Source: an uncultured Pelagibacteraceae bacterium (GTDB lineage: Bacteria > Pseudomonadota > Alphaproteobacteria > Pelagibacterales > Pelagibacteraceae). From it: a DNA stretch of 49,297 nucleotides. The notes beneath the pieces are model-generated. The model saw only the letters and a list, made by a program, of their open reading frames with translations. It ran no database searches and had not been told where the DNA came from. A program made the position numbers and the translations under genes. The stretch spans positions 1 through 49,297 of the forward strand of contig CACNXU010000004.1 in NCBI GenBank assembly GCA_902624585.1, in the 5' to 3' direction. Below, in pieces: positions 10,605-19,763 of this stretch; positions within the stretch are counted from its first letter, which is position 1, and each line of letters starts with the position of its first letter.

Positions 10605-11594
10605 ATGAAAATATTAAAAAAAATAATTTTTTCTCTAATTTTTGTTTCTATTGCAAGTGCAAGCATTGCTGAAACAAAAATGAGAATAACTCTTCAACTA
10701 CCTTTAAAAGCACACTTAGGTCAAAACCTTTTAGTGTTTAAAAAAGAATTGGAGTCAAGATCAGACATAAAAGTAGAAATTTATGACTCTGCACAACTTT
10801 ATAAAGACAAGGAAGTGCCTCAAGCTGTAGGTTCAGGCGCTATTGAGGCAGGTGTTGCGTCAATAACTAGATTTGCGGGCACAAATCCAGAGGTTGATAT
10901 TTTTTACTTACCATTTCTATTTGACTCAGAGGCAAAAATTAGAAAAGCAACCAAAGCTGGATCTGAAATCAGATCAATACTTGACCCGGCTATAGCTTCT
11001 ACAGGCGCTGTACCATTGTATTATCAGGCTTATGGATCTGCAATTATGCTTTCTAATGGCGGACCTATGAAATCGCCTTCTGATTTTAAAGATAAGAAAA
11101 TCAGAGTCTTTGGAAAAACTTTAGGAGCTTTTATAAGTTCTTTAGGGGGTAAGCCTGCATTAATATCTGGATCTGAACAATACCTAGCTTATCAAAGAAA
11201 AACTGTAGATGCTGGTATGACAGGAGTATCGGGTGTTAAATCAAGAAAGCTTTATCAAGTTATGGACACTTTAACAGTAACTAATCATGGAGATATAGAG
11301 TTCGTTGTTGTTGCAAACGATAAATGGTTAAAATCATTAACTCAAAAACAAAGAGATGCCATTGCTGAAGCTTCTAAAGTCGCTGAGAAGGCTGTTAGAG
11401 ATGACATGGCTAATATAGAAGCAGCTGCTTATAAAGAAGCAAAAGAAAATGGGATGAATATTGTGAACTTATCAAGTTCTGAAACATCTGCTCTTAAAAA
11501 AGCATCTTCCTCAGTAATAGATGATTATATTTCTAGAACTGGTGGAGCTGGTGGAGTCGGCGATAAGTTAGTTAAAGCTGCTAACAATCTATAA
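10605..11594 (+). CDS. dctP: TRAP transporter substrate-binding protein DctP (system 1)
   Basis: Sec signal peptide; YDSAQLYKDKEVPQAVGSGAIEAG, FKDKKIRVFG; followed by DctQ and DctM. Confidence 0.92.
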   Translation: MKILKKIIFSLIFVSIASASIAETKMRITLQLPLKAHLGQNLLVFKKELESRSDIKVEIYDSAQLYKDKEVPQAVGSGAIEAGVASITRFAGTNPEVDIFYLPFLFDSEAKIRKATKAGSEIRSILDPAIASTGAVPLYYQAYGSAIMLSNGGPMKSPSDFKDKKIRVFGKTLGAFISSLGGKPALISGSEQYLAYQRKTVDAGMTGVSGVKSRKLYQVMDTLTVTNHGDIEFVVVANDKWLKSLTQKQRDAIAEASKVAEKAVRDDMANIEAAAYKEAKENGMNIVNLSSSETSALKKASSSVIDDYISRTGGAGGVGDKLVKAANNL

Positions 11595-11610
11595 TTAAAT
11601 ATAAAATAAA

Positions 11611-11636
11611 CCCCACAATTAAATTTGTGGGGTTTT
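11611..11636 (+). terminator. Hairpin with short T-run between dctP and dctQ (system 1)
   Basis: CCCCACAA(ttaaat)TTGTGGGG, 8-bp perfect stem, then TTTT; ends 3 nt before the dctQ ATG. Confidence 0.8.
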
Positions 11637-11639
11637 GTT

Positions 11640-12116
11640 ATGAATTACTACGATAAAATTGTAAAATATTCAGGTTATTTAGCGTCAGCTTTATTTATAT
11701 CTATAGGATTTATAGTTTCTTATGAAGTTATCATGAGATACTTGTTTAATTCACCTACTATTTGGGTGAATGAGGTTTCAAGGTTTTTACAAATTTGGGC
11801 GACTTATCTTGCATTAACTTATTCATTTCATAAACAAGATTTTATTAGAATTACTGTTATTTACGATAGATTAAATGAAACTGGAAAAAAAATTTTAGAT
11901 TTTATTAGTTTTATTTTTATTATTATCTTTAGTTGTTTCGTTGTTTATTATGGATGGTTAATTGCATATGACTCTTTAAAAGTCGGACGAACCAGCTCAA
12001 CTATTTTAGATGTTCCGTCATTTTTAACAGAATTAGCGATACCTCTCTGTTTCGCTTTTTTAGTTTTAAGAGTAATTTTGGAGGCAATAAGATATATTAG
12101 GAATTTTTCCAAATGA
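11640..12116 (+). CDS. dctQ: TRAP transporter small permease DctQ (system 1)
   Basis: Four TM segments, SYEVIMRYLFNSPTIWVNEVSRFLQIWATYLAL; ATG at 11640 preferred over TTG 11625, which lies inside the hairpin. Confidence 0.9.
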   Translation: MNYYDKIVKYSGYLASALFISIGFIVSYEVIMRYLFNSPTIWVNEVSRFLQIWATYLALTYSFHKQDFIRITVIYDRLNETGKKILDFISFIFIIIFSCFVVYYGWLIAYDSLKVGRTSSTILDVPSFLTELAIPLCFAFLVLRVILEAIRYIRNFSK

Positions 12117-13384
12117 TAGTTGCAATAATTCTTTTTGTTCTTTTTTCAATATTATTTTTAGGAGTGCCAATCGCCTTTGGTCTTGGTTCGCTGGGTTTGG
12201 GTTTAATGTTATTAGGGGATATTTCCCCTCTTATGATTCCGCAGACCTTTTATAGTGTTGCAGATAATTTTATACTTTTAGCTGTACCAATGTTTTTAAT
12301 GATGTCTAATATTCTTTTAAAAGCAGGTGTTGGTGAAGATCTGTTTAATTTTGCTCAAAGCTGGGTAGGAAATTTTCCAGGAGGATTAGCAATAGCAACT
12401 ATAGTTTCATGCAGTATTTTTGCAGCAATCTCGGGTTCATCAGTTGCTACTGCTGCAACGATTTCAACTGTAGCATTCCCTGCAATGATTAAAAGAGGTT
12501 ATCATAGAAATTTTACATTGGGTATTTTAGCTGCAGGAGGAACATTAGGAATTTTAATACCTCCCTCTATTCCAATGATTGTATATGCATTTGTTGTTGA
12601 AGAATCTGTATTAAGTATGTTTTTAGCTGGTATTGGACCAGGAATAGTATTGGCACTTTTTTTTATTATTTTTTCAGTCATTTATGTAATTTTTTTTAAT
12701 AAAGAAGTTCAGAATGTCAAAACTTCATTTGAAGATAAAATTAAATATACAAAAAAAGGTTTACCAGTTCTACTAATGGCTTTTATAATGTTAGGAGGAA
12801 TTTATGCTGGTATATATACTCCTACCGAAGCAGGTGGAATAGGTTTTTTAATATCTTTTATATACGTTGTTACAAAAAAAAAATTAGATTTTAAAGGTTT
12901 TATGGAGGCTGGTTTAGAAACCATGAAGACAACAGTAACAATATTTATTATTATAGCTGGTGCAAAAATTTTTGGTAAAGCTATTTCGCTTTATAGAATA
13001 CCTCAAGAACTCTCTGCTTTTATTGTTACAAATATAACCGAGCAAGGAATGTTTATATTCGTTGTTGCAATCACTTTATTAATTCTAGGATTTATAATGG
13101 AAACCTTGTCATTAATATTAATTATGATGCCTATATTTGCTATCTCTATTGCTGCAATGAATATAGATTTAATTTGGTTTGGAATTATTTTTACACTTAT
13201 GATTGAGTGTGCATTGATAACACCGCCTGTAGGCTTAAATATTTATGTTTTGCAAGCGATTGGAAAAGCAAAAATGTCTGAAATAGCCAAAGGTGTTATA
13301 CCTTTTGTACTAATCATGCTTTTTACAGTTTATGTGATTTACTTGTTTCCTGACTTAGCATTATATATACCTTTTAAATTATAA
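12113..13384 (+). CDS. dctM: TRAP transporter large permease DctM (system 1)
   Basis: GGTLGILIPPSIPMIVYAF, ALITPPVGLNIYVLQ; multi-TM. Confidence 0.93.
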   Translation: MIVAIILFVLFSILFLGVPIAFGLGSLGLGLMLLGDISPLMIPQTFYSVADNFILLAVPMFLMMSNILLKAGVGEDLFNFAQSWVGNFPGGLAIATIVSCSIFAAISGSSVATAATISTVAFPAMIKRGYHRNFTLGILAAGGTLGILIPPSIPMIVYAFVVEESVLSMFLAGIGPGIVLALFFIIFSVIYVIFFNKEVQNVKTSFEDKIKYTKKGLPVLLMAFIMLGGIYAGIYTPTEAGGIGFLISFIYVVTKKKLDFKGFMEAGLETMKTTVTIFIIIAGAKIFGKAISLYRIPQELSAFIVTNITEQGMFIFVVAITLLILGFIMETLSLILIMMPIFAISIAAMNIDLIWFGIIFTLMIECALITPPVGLNIYVLQAIGKAKMSEIAKGVIPFVLIMLFTVYVIYLFPDLALYIPFKL

Positions 13385-13386
13385 CT

Positions 13387-14262
13387 ATGTTCTCAAAAAT
13401 TAAATCAAAAGATAAAGCAGAAAATTTAAAAAAAATTTTAGATAAAAAAGGTATAATAGTTATGCCAGGTTGTTTTGATGCTCTTTCAGCAAAACTTATA
13501 GAGAGAGAGGGTTTTGATGTTGGATTTATGTCTGGCTTCAGTGTTTCTTCCACTAGATTGGGTATGCCCGATACGGGTTTGATTTCATTTTCAGAAATGG
13601 CAGAGCAGGTTAGAAATATATGTAATTCAACTACTATCCCAATTATTTTTGACGGAGATACTGGTTATGGAAATTCTGTTAATGTATTTAGAACAGTAAG
13701 AGGTTACGCTGATGCTGGTGCCGCTGGAGTAATGATTGAAGATCAAAAATGGCCAAAAAAATGTGGACATACTAAAGGAAAAGATGTTGTAGATATAGAT
13801 GAAGCAAAATCAAGAATTAAAGCGGCTGTAGATGCAAGAAAATACGGAAATAATGATATTTTAATTATGGCCAGAACAGATGCAATTGCAACACATGGAC
13901 TCGATGAAGCAATTAAAAGAATGCAAATATTTTCTAAAATTGGAGTTGATATTCTTTTTATAGAAGCTGTCAAAACAAAAGAAGATATGAAAAAAATTAT
14001 GAAAGAGGTACCTGGAAATCACATGGTAAATTTGATTGAGGATGGAGATACCCCCTTGTTAGAAATTAACGAATTAGAGGAAATAGGTTATAAAATTGCA
14101 GTCATGCCATTAACCTTAATGAGCGCTTCAGTTAAAACCATGCAGGAGTGCTTAAAAAATATGAAAAATAAATCTTACAATACCAATGTAACAAAATTTT
14201 CAGAACTGAGAGACATAGTGGGTTTCAATGAGTATTACGATATTGAAGATAAATATAAGTAA
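13387..14262 (+). CDS. Isocitrate lyase/PEP mutase superfamily C-C lyase
   Basis: GFDVGFMSGFSVS, DGDTGYGN, IEDQKWPKKCGH (KKCGH-type lyase motif). Confidence 0.9.
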   Translation: MFSKIKSKDKAENLKKILDKKGIIVMPGCFDALSAKLIEREGFDVGFMSGFSVSSTRLGMPDTGLISFSEMAEQVRNICNSTTIPIIFDGDTGYGNSVNVFRTVRGYADAGAAGVMIEDQKWPKKCGHTKGKDVVDIDEAKSRIKAAVDARKYGNNDILIMARTDAIATHGLDEAIKRMQIFSKIGVDILFIEAVKTKEDMKKIMKEVPGNHMVNLIEDGDTPLLEINELEEIGYKIAVMPLTLMSASVKTMQECLKNMKNKSYNTNVTKFSELRDIVGFNEYYDIEDKYK

Positions 14263-14324
14263 TGTTTTAAAAGAATTTAAAAGTATTTTCTTAAAAAAAT
14301 CAAACTTAACCAAAGGAGATTTAT

Positions 14325-15239
14325 ATGAGTGACGTTATCGCTTTTATAGGAGTTGGGAATATGGGAAATCCAATGGCAGAAAACTTACTTAAATCTGGAA
14401 AAAAAATTACTGTATTTGATGTTTCTAAAGAAATGATGGAGAAAGCAAAAAAAAAGGGACTAAACATATCGGAAAGCATTGAGGCTTTAATAAATAAAGA
14501 AGTTTCGATAGTCATAACAATGTTACCTGAGGGTAAACATTCAAAAAAAATATATCTAGGCGACAATGGAATAATCAACAAAGTTTCAAAACATTGCTTG
14601 TTGATTGATTGCTCAACGATAGATATAGAAACTTCAAAAGAAATTGGAAAAGCTGCAGATGACCAAAATATTATGATGATAGATGCTCCAGTAAGTGGGG
14701 GAGTAATGGGTGCTCAAAAGGCAACTCTTAATATAATGGTTGGTGGATCAAAAGAAGCTTTTGATAAAGCATTACCTGTTTTAAAAATTTTGGGAAAAAA
14801 CATCTATCATGCTGGCGAGATAGGTAGTGGTAATGGAGCTAAGATTTGTAATAATATGGCTTTAGGTATTGCTATGATTGCAGCTTCAGAGTCATTAATG
14901 TTAGCTAAAAGATTAAATATAGATATCAAAAAGGTTCATGAAATAATGAAAAATGCATCAGGTAATAGTTGGCCAATTTCTGTTTATCCACCTCTGCCAG
15001 GTCTAATTGATGGAACACCATCTAATAATAATTACCGCCCAGGTTTTTCAGCAAGCATGATGAATAAAGATCTCAAACTTGCTTATGAATGTGCAAAAAG
15101 TGTGAATGCCGAAACCCCATTAGGTAAGATGGCATTAGAAATTTATGATCAATTTTGTAAAGAGGGAAATGATACTAAAGATTTTTCAGCAATTTCAAAA
15201 GTTATCGGGGGAGATGCTTGGGATTATCCAATTGATTAA
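14325..15239 (+). CDS. 3-hydroxyisobutyrate dehydrogenase-like NAD(P)-dependent beta-hydroxyacid dehydrogenase
   Basis: IGVGNMGNPMAENLLK, DAPVSGGVMGA, GSGNGAKICNNM, YPPLPGL...PSNNNYRPGFSASMMNKDL. Confidence 0.92.
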   Translation: MSDVIAFIGVGNMGNPMAENLLKSGKKITVFDVSKEMMEKAKKKGLNISESIEALINKEVSIVITMLPEGKHSKKIYLGDNGIINKVSKHCLLIDCSTIDIETSKEIGKAADDQNIMMIDAPVSGGVMGAQKATLNIMVGGSKEAFDKALPVLKILGKNIYHAGEIGSGNGAKICNNMALGIAMIAASESLMLAKRLNIDIKKVHEIMKNASGNSWPISVYPPLPGLIDGTPSNNNYRPGFSASMMNKDLKLAYECAKSVNAETPLGKMALEIYDQFCKEGNDTKDFSAISKVIGGDAWDYPID

Positions 15240-15374
15240 TTAATTTCCCTTTAATAATTAACAACTAACTATAGGTTGTATTTGTTAATTTATTGAACAC
15301 TTAAAAGAGGCATTGACTTCATGGAATATAAAATTTTTAATGTGTCTTTTTTAAATTAATAGGGAGGCAAAGGA

Positions 15375-16436
15375 ATGAAAGCGCAAGTACTGCACAAATA
15401 TGATCCAGAGATGAAAGAAAAAGTTTGGGTCACAGGGGAAGAAATGCCGGATCCAAAAATTGAAAAGGCATCAGATGTAATTGTTAAAATTGGTGCTGCA
15501 GGTGTTTGCAGAACAGATTTGCACATTATCGAAGGAGTATGGAAACATATCCAAGACCCAGATGGAACTTTATTACCATGTGTGATGGGACATGAAAATG
15601 CAGGATGGATAGAAGATGTGGGTAAAGACGTTACAGATTTTAAAAAAGGTGATCCAGTTATTTTGCACCCTCTAATTTCTGGTACAGATGGAACTTGTTT
15701 AGACTGCAGAAGAGGAAACGATATGCATGCTGCTGCAGGAGCATTCCCAGGTTTAAGTATCAAAGAAGGAGGATACTCAGAACTATTAAAAACAAGTGTA
15801 AGAAATTTAATTAAACTTCCAAAAGTTTTAGCACCAAAAGATGTTGCACCATTTTCAGATGCAGGACTTACAGCTTATAGAGTTGTAAAAAAAGCCACAA
15901 GACATCTCCTGCCGGGTCAGAGTTGTACGATAATAGGTGCTGGTGGTCTAGGTCATATCGCTATTCAATGTTTAAAAGCAATGTGTGCTGCTGACATTAT
16001 TATAGTAGAAAAATCTGAAACTGCTCTTAAACACGCAATGGAGCTTGGTGGAGATCATGGAGTTTTAATTGATGGTAATGAAATAGAAAAAGTCCAAGAA
16101 CTAACAAAAGGAAAAGGCTCAGAGGCTGTAATAGATTTTGTTGGAGAAAAGGGATCTACAGCAATGGGTATTCAAATGACCTCTAATGGTGGTTTTTATT
16201 ATATTGTTGGATACGGAGAGGAAATCAAATCTTTAGCTGTTGATCTAATTATTTCAGAAAAAACAATTGTAGGAAATTTAGTGGGAACGTGGTCTGAATT
16301 ATATGAACTTATGGAGTTAGCTGATCGAGGTAAAGTAAAGCTATCTATGCAAGAGTATAAATTAGACGATGCTAATAAAGCACTTCATGACCTTAATGAC
16401 GGTAAAGTTAAGGGAAGAGCTGTTTTAGTTCCATAA
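15375..16436 (+). CDS. Zinc-type NAD-dependent alcohol dehydrogenase
   Basis: GVCRTDLHIIEG, GHENAGWIEDVG, GAGGLGHIAIQ. Confidence 0.92.
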   Translation: MKAQVLHKYDPEMKEKVWVTGEEMPDPKIEKASDVIVKIGAAGVCRTDLHIIEGVWKHIQDPDGTLLPCVMGHENAGWIEDVGKDVTDFKKGDPVILHPLISGTDGTCLDCRRGNDMHAAAGAFPGLSIKEGGYSELLKTSVRNLIKLPKVLAPKDVAPFSDAGLTAYRVVKKATRHLLPGQSCTIIGAGGLGHIAIQCLKAMCAADIIIVEKSETALKHAMELGGDHGVLIDGNEIEKVQELTKGKGSEAVIDFVGEKGSTAMGIQMTSNGGFYYIVGYGEEIKSLAVDLIISEKTIVGNLVGTWSELYELMELADRGKVKLSMQEYKLDDANKALHDLNDGKVKGRAVLVP

Positions 16437-16456
16437 TTAAAAAGAGAGGAAAAATA

Positions 16457-17992
16457 ATGAAGATAATAAAAACATGCCTAACAGCTATAATATCTAGTGT
16501 TATGATATTTAGCCCAATGGCGTATGCAGATAAGTGGAGTGATCAATTTCCACATATTAAGGCAACAGGAGATATTCCTGGAGAATGTTCTTACGAGTCT
16601 ATGTCTAAGAAAAACTACAAAGGCAAGACTTTGAAAATAAATACACACGCTGTTCCGGTTATGGGAGAGCCAACAGCTCTTCATGCTGAGCAGTTTGCAA
16701 AACTTACAGGAGCAAAAGTTGACGTAACTCACACTCCTGCAGGAGACCTATACGCAAAAGCGATGGTACCTTTTCAAGCAGGTCAAGCTCCATATGATAT
16801 AGTTTTTGGATTTTCTAATTTTATTAATGATTGGAGAAGATATTTAGAACCAGTTCCAAAAAAATATGTTGAAATGAAGCAAATGCAAGATGTTACTCCA
16901 TCACATATTGGTATAGCTTCTTGGGATGGTGTAATGTATCAGTTCCCTGTAGATGGTGACAGACACTATCTTAAATACAGAAAAGATGTAATTGATAATC
17001 CTAAATATCAAAAAAAATATAAAGCTGACACTGGAAAAGAGTTAAGAGTTCCACGAACATGGAAAGAGTATGGAGAAATGGCTGCATACTTTAATGACTG
17101 GGACTGGGATGGTGATGGTGAAAAAGAGTATGGATCAGCAGAAGTTATGAAAAAAGATGACTTAATGTATGCTGCTTTTTATTCTAGATCAGCTGCTTAT
17201 TCTAAAAACCCTAAAACACCAGGTGGATTTTTCTTTGATTTAGAAACGATGAAGCCATTAATTAACAATCCAGGTTTCGTTGAAGCTCTTACTGATTGGG
17301 TTGAAGCAACTAAATATGTTCCTCCAGGAGGAATAAATTTTGGTCTAGGAGATGAAATTGGATCATTTGGTGGTGGACAAACTTTATTTAGTTTTTCATG
17401 GGATGATGCATTTGTTGCTGCTATGCAACCAGATAGTCCTATCAATAATAAAGTTGGTGCTGCACAATTACCAGGAGCTATGAAAGTTTGGAATAGAAAA
17501 TCTAATTCTTGGGACGAAGGTTTCAACCAAGCTCCTTTCTTCGTATGGGGATGGGCAGTTGGTGTTGCTAAGAAAAGTAAGGAAAAAGAAATGGCGTTTG
17601 ATTATCTTTGTTTCTTTGCTAACGAAGCTAACCACCAAGCTGACATTGGTATAGGAAGATTTGGGGTAAATCCATTTAGAGACGCTGACTTTCAAGCAGA
17701 TGTATGGACACAAATCGGTTGGGATAAAGATATTGCTCAATCATATGTAGATACTTTAGCTGAAATGGAAAAAAGTAAAAACCGAGTATTTCCATTGAGA
17801 GTTCCCGGAACTTTTGAGTTTAATGCTGCCTTAGCTACTGCTGCAGCAAAAGCTTTAGCTGGACAATTATCACCACAAGCTGCTTTAGATGAAGCTGCTA
17901 AGCAGTGGGAAGATATACTTAACAGAGTAGGAAAAGATAATGTAAGAAAAGCTTACGCTGTTGGTGTAGCAATGGAAGATAATAAGTTATAA
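16457..17992 (+). CDS. ABC transporter family 1 solute-binding protein (glycerol-type GlpV-like candidate)
   Basis: Signal peptide; extracellular sugar/polyol SBP features; followed by two permeases and two ATPases. Confidence 0.85.
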   Translation: MKIIKTCLTAIISSVMIFSPMAYADKWSDQFPHIKATGDIPGECSYESMSKKNYKGKTLKINTHAVPVMGEPTALHAEQFAKLTGAKVDVTHTPAGDLYAKAMVPFQAGQAPYDIVFGFSNFINDWRRYLEPVPKKYVEMKQMQDVTPSHIGIASWDGVMYQFPVDGDRHYLKYRKDVIDNPKYQKKYKADTGKELRVPRTWKEYGEMAAYFNDWDWDGDGEKEYGSAEVMKKDDLMYAAFYSRSAAYSKNPKTPGGFFFDLETMKPLINNPGFVEALTDWVEATKYVPPGGINFGLGDEIGSFGGGQTLFSFSWDDAFVAAMQPDSPINNKVGAAQLPGAMKVWNRKSNSWDEGFNQAPFFVWGWAVGVAKKSKEKEMAFDYLCFFANEANHQADIGIGRFGVNPFRDADFQADVWTQIGWDKDIAQSYVDTLAEMEKSKNRVFPLRVPGTFEFNAALATAAAKALAGQLSPQAALDEAAKQWEDILNRVGKDNVRKAYAVGVAMEDNKL

Positions 17993-18000
17993 AATACTAA

Positions 18001-18025
18001 TGTGGCCGTCTTAACGACGGCCACA
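18001..18025 (+). repeat. Strong GC-rich hairpin between ABC binding-protein and permease genes
   Basis: TGTGGCCGTC(ttaac)GACGGCCACA, 10-bp perfect stem, no following T-tract. Confidence 0.85.
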
Positions 18026-18048
18026 AATAATAAAATCCAAAAAAATTT

Positions 18049-18915
18049 ATGAATTTTAAGCACAAGTATGTTTTTTTATTTCCAGGTTTATTTGTGCTCA
18101 TTGGAATACTTATATTTCCAATAATATTTACTATTAGATTAAGTTTATCTGGCTGGAATAGTTATACGCCAGAAATGAATTTCATAGGAATTACAAATTA
18201 CATAAGATTATTTACTGATGACCCTAGATTTTGGGAGTCATTTTTTAGATTAAGTTTTTTATCAGTATCAACTGTAATTTTACAGTACATAATAGGTTTT
18301 GCGCTGGCCCTGATGGTCTGGAGAGAAATTAAATTTAAAAGATTTTTTAGAGTAATTTTCTTAATACCCATGATGACTACTCCAGTTATAATGACTGTAA
18401 TTTGGAGAACTTTCTTTCACGAGTCACTCGGGCCTGTAAATGATTTGTTAGGAAATATTGGAATTGATCCTATTTTATGGCTAAGCGATCCCGTTATCGC
18501 AAAATTTACAGTTATAATTGTTGAAGTTTGGCAATGGACGCCATTTATGTTTTTATTATTATTAGCTGGATTACTGTCACTTCCTAAAGAACCTTTTCTT
18601 GCTGCAGCAATAGATGGAGCAAGTTCATTTAGGAAATTTGTATATGTTACTTTTCCACTAATGGCTCCAATTTCAATTGGGGCAATAATTATAAGACTTA
18701 TTGAGGCTTCAAAAATAATGGATACTGTTTTTGTTCTTACGTCAGGTGGGCCAGGGACCGCAACAGAAACTTCAAGTTTTTATATCTACATTAAAGGATT
18801 AAGAGAATTTCAAATGGGTTATGCAGCAACTCTCTCTTTTACTTATCTAGTTATAATGATCATAAGTTTAACAATCATAGCAAAAGTTTTAACAAAATTA
18901 ATGATTAAGGAATAA
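18049..18915 (+). CDS. ABC sugar/polyol transporter permease 1
   Basis: MalF-like EAA loop region AAAIDGASSFRKFVYVTFPLMAP. Confidence 0.92.
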   Translation: MNFKHKYVFLFPGLFVLIGILIFPIIFTIRLSLSGWNSYTPEMNFIGITNYIRLFTDDPRFWESFFRLSFLSVSTVILQYIIGFALALMVWREIKFKRFFRVIFLIPMMTTPVIMTVIWRTFFHESLGPVNDLLGNIGIDPILWLSDPVIAKFTVIIVEVWQWTPFMFLLLLAGLLSLPKEPFLAAAIDGASSFRKFVYVTFPLMAPISIGAIIIRLIEASKIMDTVFVLTSGGPGTATETSSFYIYIKGLREFQMGYAATLSFTYLVIMIISLTIIAKVLTKLMIKE

Positions 18916-19763
18916 TGGAAAAATTATATAAGTTTTTAAAATATACATTTATCATTTTATGGACAGTTTTTATAGTTGCTCCATTTTTATGGGCAGTTTC
19001 AACTTCTTTCAAAGATTTTCAATCTGTAAATAGTAAAGTTACATATATTCCATGGTTAGATTTTGAACCGACATTAGAGGGATGGCGTGTACTTGTAAAA
19101 TCACCAGCAAGAGGTGGTGTTGATATTGTGGAACCTTACTTTAATAGTATTTTTGTAACTTGTACGGCTAGTCTAATAAGTATTATTCTTGGCACATTAG
19201 CCGCTTATGCCTTATCAAGATTTACTTTTAAAGCAGGTTTTGTTCGAAATAACGATATTACATTTTTCTTTATATCTCAGAGAATTATGCCACCAATTGT
19301 TTTATCAATACCCTTCTTTATTTTTCTAAGTACCATAGGTTTGTTAGATAGCTTGTTAGGTTTAGTCGTTGTTTATATTGTTTTATTAATGCCGATTGCT
19401 GTTTGGATAATGGTAGATTTTTTTAATAGAGTTCCAAAAGAGCTTGATGAGACTGCATTGATTGATGGATGTAATCCTTATCAGGCTTTCTATAAAGTTG
19501 TTTTACCCAATTCTATACCAGGACTAATAGTAGCTGGAATGTTTTGTATTATATTTGGTTGGATAGATTTTTTCTTTGCATTTATTCTAACATTTACTGA
19601 AGTTCAATTATTGCCTGTAAAAGTTGTAGCATTGAATTCTTCTATTACTCCATGGTGGAGCCTATCTGCTTCAGCATTAATATCAGTTGCTCCTTTAATA
19701 ATTGTTGCCTTTGTCGTAGAGAGATACTTGTCTAAAGGAAATTTATCTGGAGCACTAAAATAA
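18915..19763 (+). CDS. ABC sugar/polyol transporter permease 2
   Basis: MalG-like EAA loop DETALIDGCNPYQAFYKVVLPNSIPG. Confidence 0.92.
   Translation: MEKLYKFLKYTFIILWTVFIVAPFLWAVSTSFKDFQSVNSKVTYIPWLDFEPTLEGWRVLVKSPARGGVDIVEPYFNSIFVTCTASLISIILGTLAAYALSRFTFKAGFVRNNDITFFFISQRIMPPIVLSIPFFIFLSTIGLLDSLLGLVVVYIVLLMPIAVWIMVDFFNRVPKELDETALIDGCNPYQAFYKVVLPNSIPGLIVAGMFCIIFGWIDFFFAFILTFTEVQLLPVKVVALNSSITPWWSLSASALISVAPLIIVAFVVERYLSKGNLSGALK

Noticed and set aside
11625-11639. TTG start for DctQ (MWGFV...)
   Set aside because: Lies in the 3' arm of the dctP terminator-like hairpin; ATG 11640 is more plausible.
13387-14262. Phosphonate metabolism (PEP mutase) cluster
   Set aside because: KKCGH lyase motif and absence of phosphonopyruvate decarboxylase, phn or aminoethylphosphonate genes argue for a C-C lyase.
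15240-15374. Possible riboswitch or promoter in the 135-nt gap before the alcohol dehydrogenase
   Set aside because: AT-rich, only a weak inverted repeat (TTAACAACTAACTATAGGTTGTATTTGTTAA) and a loose TTGACT box; not enough to support a call, though conservation could be checked.
17197-17740. Overlapping antisense ORFs (109 aa and 90 aa) opposite the ABC SBP
   Set aside because: Reverse-strand frames of a well-supported CDS, no domain or regulatory evidence.
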